Program-made: the position numbers and the translations under genes | Origin: Rotaria sordida | Taxonomy: Eukaryota > Rotifera > Eurotatoria > Philodinida > Philodinidae | Length of the DNA: 64,000 nucleotides | Assembly (NCBI GenBank): GCA_905250125.1 | Contig: CAJNOL010000221.1 | Coordinates: 62,001 to 126,000 of the forward strand | Direction of reading: 5' to 3' | Notes under the pieces: generated by a model | What the model was told of the DNA's origin: nothing | The model's input: only the letters and a program-made list of their open reading frames with translations | The model's database searches: none | In this document: positions 59,710 through 64,000 of the stretch, piece after piece | Numbering within the stretch: position 1 is the first letter of the stretch | How the letters are laid out: the number at the start of each line of letters is the position of its first letter

Positions 59710-62700
59710 ATGCCTCCTTTAAAAGTCGTTTTATTGACAGATTCTGACTCACTTAATCCAAATATACCATTACCATATAAATATTATGGGCAAAAGTTAT
59801 GGGAAACAATTCAAACCATTGTTTACGATCTCAATTATAGCTGTGAAACAGTTGAATTACATAAACTTGATTTTCAAGAACATGAATCTGTGAATAAATT
59901 TCTTAATGCTGATATTGTTGTTATGGTTAGAATAAATCTTGGTTTTTTTTTTCTTATAAGAAACTATATACTTGATTTATAGGATGTTACAAATCAAGAT
60001 CGTCGGCCCACTTTTATGTATCACAAAGGCAATCGTGAAAGTGTAGATTGTATGAATGATATTGTATTAATTCAAGCTAGTGATGTTGAAAATGATAGAA
60101 CTAATGCTATTCAAGATCTGAAAGTAAACATAATTCAAATGGAATTTTGTGTACAAAATTACTTTTTTTTAGACAACATGTAAAATAAAACAAATAATTG
60201 AGTATCAATATGATGAAAAAAACAATGTTTTTTATGATGTAACAACACAAAAGACAAATTCATCAACATTACTTAAAATCAGTTTAAAATGTCTCTTAAA
60301 GGAAGCTGCGGATAATATGCAGTAAGATCTTAGTTTATTAAAAAAACTCTACTAATTTAATAGCTATAGGGAAGGTCTTGCTACTCGATATTTAAATCGT
60401 CTTCAAAAACGTAAAAATGAAGTTCATGATGCAAATGCTGAATGTATTGTATGTTTAATTTGTCTTTGTTTTTTTTTGTTCTTTATTGAATAAATAAAAT
60501 CTTAATGTTTATTTTTCTCATAGTATTTATGGAGAGAAATTTGTGATGAAATTCTAACAAAAACAAGACAACAATGTGCTACACCAAAATTAATTACACA
60601 ATTAATGTATGCTTTTCGAGATATACAAGTAAAATTTGAAATATCTTATTTGAATTTTTAATAGATTTTTTTTTTTTTTTTTAAAGGATTATCAATCAAT
60701 GATAGAATTAATTGAACGTTGTGAACAATATGAAATAATTTCAAAAAGAATTCAAAATAATACTATGATTTTATATTTAACAGCATTTGCACGTAGCCGG
60801 TAAATATATGATTTTCTTTTGAAGAGGAAAAATAAAATAATTAAAAGAAAAAAATTTATTTTATTTATTAGACGAAATCAAAATGATGATCGTGATAAAG
60901 CATTAGAAGTTCTTAAAAGATTATGTCAAACAAAAAAAACAGAAAATGAATTATCAAATGATATTATTTGTTTATGTGGAAGAATTTATAAAGATAAATA
61001 TACTGAATCAAATTGTCAAGATAAAAATTCATTAGAAAAAGCTATTGAATATTATCGAAGAGGTTTTGCTGCTGATCCTAATATTTAGTAAGAAGTCAAA
61101 AGAGAAACAAATAATTTTTGTTTTTCAAATATTCATTATTTTAGTGCTGGTATTAATTTACTATTTCTTTTGGCAATTACAACAGACGATTTAATAAAGA
61201 ATAACGAAGCATATAAAATTAGTAAGTTGATCAAATAAAAAATATATTTATTAAAAAATCAATTTTTTTTTGAAAAGTCTACTAGTGTATTTAATATATT
61301 ATAGATAGTTTACTACTAGTCGAGTTTAAGAAAATAGTTAAATTTGTAATCTTTGATAGAATTGATACGTTTTTTAGTTAGTTGAAAACAGATGGGAAAT
61401 AGAAATCAATGTTGATTTTTATTATGAATTTTATTTATGAATGTTTACTATACAAATTCATATGTTAGAGAATATTTGATTGATAATATCTAATTGAAAG
61501 TTTAAAGCCACAGAAGATTAGGGCTCTTCTTCAAAATACACACCCTATGCACATATTGACTGGTACGACAACGAATAGAGGTGAAGAGGTGTGCGTATTC
61601 TGAAGAAGTACCTCTCAATCCATTTTCATCGCTTGCTGGAGAAACGTTCGATTCTTTTAGATAGTTACTCCATGTGAACCCATTTTCATCCCTTACTCAA
61701 GAAACATTCGATTCTTTTAGACAATCACCTCACGTCAATACATTTTCATCAAAACAGAACATACAGATACTGTAGATAAAAAATTATTTACTCATAATAA
61801 AATTTCACCATTCATCAATGCCCCCATGTTCCCATCATCAAAAAAATGACTAATTTATTATCGCATAAAAAAATACTAAGCGTCTTATGTCTTTGTCATT
61901 AAATACACTAAAAAAAAAAACTTTAAATTTTGAATAAACAAATGGACTTATATCTTTATAAAAAATATCTTTTTTTGCAAAATCAAAAGTACTAATTTCA
62001 ATCTCAACTAGTTTCAAAACTTACCTCCCACATCTATATTCAAACAAACTCAAAATGATTTTCTCATTTAATACTAAAGTAATTAAAAAAGGTGATAAAC
62101 AATGCCGAAGCCTTCATATCAATTTTTTCTTTAATCTCAGTTATGCACAGAGCTAATTTTGACTAGGCAAAATCATATCTAATGTTTTCAAAAAAAAATT
62201 CCATCTTTAGTTCAATTCTGCTTGAACACTAACATTTTGATGCTAGTTTCATGAGATTTTGGTTGAATTTTGAAACCTAAAATCTATCAACAAACTAATG
62301 CATTTAAGGTTATTGTTCTAATAATCTATCGTATCATGGTAGATTCAATTTGAGAATAAGTAGAAAAGACAAAATACTACTGAAACTATGAATTTGACAT
62401 GTCTTTGATGAGGCTTCAAATCCCATATATAAATCATTAATTGATTGTTTAATTTAATGAGATTTGAATCTGATGTACTAGTTGACACTGTTAGCATATT
62501 TATTATATTTATCATCCCACTTATCTTTCAATAAATATTTTAATTTAGAAATTGAAACAACCAAAACTATAATATTGCTCATTTCATGGCCTTTTTAAAA
62601 AGCTACAAAAATCATATATTTTCTAAAGACAAAAAAATATTCTAAGTACACAATTCTCCAGGTGCAGTTTTGTATCATTCTAATCAATATTTAGAAAATT

Positions 62701-64000
62701 TCAATGAGAAAAAGTTCAATTTGAGTCAAAAGTAATATGATGTTCGGAATTAGCATAAAATTCTGAATTGGTCTAGGTGCAATTTAAAGAATTTCTGGAA
62801 CTATTTTCTTTCGGCAAAAAATTTATTCTTGGTTCCCCTCAGAAACCAGATAAGAAAGGAATTCAATAATAATTCTGCTTTTATTTTCTAGATATCTGCC
62901 ATTTTGATATCTAATAACTGTTAACAACTTTCGAGATTTATTTGTGATGTTCAAATCATGTTTCGATGCAATTTATTTTTTGTCAAGTCTCTGAGAGTGA
63001 CTAGAGATAAATTTTTCAATGAAAAGTGAAAAGTTCAAGAAATTCTTTAAATCGCATCTAGACCAACTTAGAATTTTATGCTAACTCTGCATGTCATATT
63101 AATAGTTTTATTCATTTCAATTTCTAAATTAAAATATTTGTTAAAGGATTAGTGTGGATGATAAATATAATAAATATACTAATAGTGTCAACTAGTACAT
63201 CGGATTCAAATCTCATTAAATTAAACAATCAATTAGTGATTTATATATGGGATTTGAAGCCTCATCAAAGAAATGTCAAATTCATAGTTTCAGTAGTATT
63301 TTGTCTTTTCTACTTATTCTCAAATTGAATCTACCATGATACGATAGATTATTAGAACAATAACCTAAAATGCATTAGTTTGTTGATAGATTTTAGGTTT
63401 CAAAATTCAACCAAAATCTCGTGAAACTAGCATCAAAATGTTAGTGTCAACATACTCTTTCCATTAATATATGATTTAATGGGGTTGACCAAGTAAAGTA
63501 CTGGTTGACCTATTTGACCTCTTATGCGTCTCGCTCCTTTCAACTATACAGATAAGAATGCAATTAACTGCGCTATCGTTCCAAGACAGTGAAATATTTA
63601 TTTATTATTTATCCGTTCTTATCTTCAGTATATGTAAAGAAAATTAATCTAGCTGAAAATGAATTCATTTCTTTCAATAAATAATAATGTTTTTTCTTTT
63701 AAGTTATTATATTAAATGCATTACTTGGTAAAAAAGGTCGTTCTCTAAAAGATTTAAATGATTATTGGGATGTCGCAACTTATTTTGAATTACATGCTGT
63801 TCTACATTATTGGTCAAAAGCATGTCAAGCAGCTTTACATATGTATTTACTTAATCCTCCGATATGGTATTTAAAATCTACAATAAATAATTTAAAAATT
63901 CTTCATCAAGCAACACGTCTACGTGATCAAAAACGATTATCATCACGTGAACAATCAAAAATCACAACTGCTGATGAACATAGATACAGTTTTTGGATAG
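59710..64000 (+). CDS. MAP3K5: ASK1-type MAP kinase kinase kinase, N-terminal half (runs off right edge)
   Basis: Nine exons are visible: 59710-59925, 59983-60123, 60173-60321, 60364-60448, 60524-60628, 60687-60799, 60872-61087, 61145-61221 and 63704 onward, in one frame for about 466 residues. The thioredoxin-binding and central regulatory regions of ASK1-3 are recognisable: FLNADIVVMDVTNQDRRP then TFMYHKGNRESVDCMNDIVL; LITQLMYAFRDIQDYQSMIE; TAFARSRRNQNDDRDKAL; DIICLCGRIYKDKYTESNCQ; LLGKKGRSLKDLNDYWDVAT; LNPPIWYLKSTINNL. The kinase domain lies beyond the window. ASK1 relays oxidative and ER stress to JNK and p38. The N-terminus starts about 90 residues later than human ASK1, lacking the Gly/Ser-rich head. 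The last visible intron is 2,482 nt and filled by repeats. ASK1, ASK2 and ASK3 are not separated here. Confidence 0.9.
61525..61609. repeat. Short hairpin repeat in ASK1-like intron
   Basis: CTTCTTCAAAATACACACC faces GGTGTGCGTATTCTGAAGAAG with a loop of about 45 nt. Two or three mismatches. Confidence 0.65.
61621..61750. repeat. 60-bp tandem repeat, two copies and a partial third
   Basis: CATTTTCATC recurs at 61621, 61681 and 61741, exactly 60 bp apart. Copies 1 and 2 share GAAAC(G/A)TTCGATTCTTTTAGA and similar flanks. Confidence 0.8.
62225..63450. mobile_element. Large foldback element in ASK1-like intron 8
   Basis: The left arm 62225-62565 and right arm 63110-63450 are inverted copies, about 340 bp each and about 90% alike by eye: ACACTAACATTTTGATGCTAG, AGATTTTGGTTGAATTTTGA, AATCTATCGTATCATGGTAG, AGGCTTCAAATCCCATATAT and others all recur inverted. 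A second inner pair (62738-62795 with 63035-63095; GGTCTAGGTGCAATTTAAAG against GGTCTAGATGCGATTTAAAG) shows the arms once ran further; about 170 bp at 62566-62737 has no partner on the right. The loop (62800-63035) is non-coding. The arms are less decayed than other elements here, so this is probably the youngest. No clear target duplication and no transposase. Confidence 0.8.

Noticed and set aside
1-64000. tRNA, rRNA, CRISPR arrays and bacterial operons
   Set aside because: No B-box-like GGTTCRANTCC in a foldable context, no rRNA core sequence, no regularly spaced identical repeats. All recognised genes are spliced or clearly animal.

Overview
This is a strongly AT-rich stretch of animal nuclear DNA. 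It carries spliced genes for metazoan proteins: a TRPC channel, TIA1/TIAR, Maelstrom, Na+/K+-ATPase beta subunits, chondroitin synthase, COG5, a PP2C phosphatase, an ASK1 kinase and an amidated neuropeptide. Most introns are only about 45-75 nt with GT...AG ends. A bdelloid rotifer (Rotaria/Adineta type) fits best, given the compact introns, AT-rich codon use, an F-box gene of the kind expanded in rotifers, and many decayed Tc1/mariner-type elements. This assignment is inference; no rRNA or mitochondrial sequence is present to prove it.

Layout. 0-1.6 kb: the 5' end of a TRPC channel gene (minus strand, running off the left edge), with a foldback element in its first intron. 4.0-5.5 kb: a decayed second TRPC copy that lacks the first intron and is split by an 825-bp insertion between 13-bp direct repeats. 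7.9-11.9 kb: TIA1/TIAR RNA-binding protein. 15.2-15.6 kb: small cytochrome b5. 16.1-17.9 kb: SHIPPO/STPG (ODF3-like) protein. 21-21.9 kb: F-box protein. 22.5-23.8 kb: mariner transposon relic. 25-27.6 kb: CCDC24-like coiled-coil protein. 28.8-31.1 kb: chondroitin sulfate synthase. 32-35.7 kb: two tandem Na+/K+-ATPase beta-subunit genes. 37.8-39.6 kb: Maelstrom-domain protein without an HMG box. 40.0-40.6 kb: probable foldback element holding a 10-N assembly gap. 41.9-42.3 kb: CCAP-like neuropeptide precursor. 42.5-44.6 kb: polyamine oxidase-type flavoprotein. 46.1-51.6 kb: COG5 (20 exons). 52-57.5 kb: PPM1A/B phosphatase with a Tc1 relic in a 2.4-kb intron. 59.7 kb to the right edge: the 5' half of an ASK1/MAP3K5-type kinase with a large foldback element in its last visible intron.

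The genes do not form one pathway. They are ordinary neighbours in a compact animal genome: ion transport and channels, Golgi trafficking and glycosylation (COG5, chondroitin synthase), stress-kinase signalling (ASK1; PP2C enzymes commonly oppose such kinases), axoneme-type proteins (SHIPPO, CCDC24) and small-RNA defence (Maelstrom). Exon joins were worked out by hand from splice sites, reading phase and remembered family sequences. Coordinates for multi-exon genes give the coding span, with exons listed in the text. No CRISPR, tRNA, rRNA or bacterial-type system was found.

The most interesting points are the HMG-less Maelstrom gene with its full E-H-H-C-H-C residue set, the CCAP-like peptide, the intron-poor TRPC fossil with its clean target-site duplication, and the pattern that nearly every long intron holds a transposon fossil.
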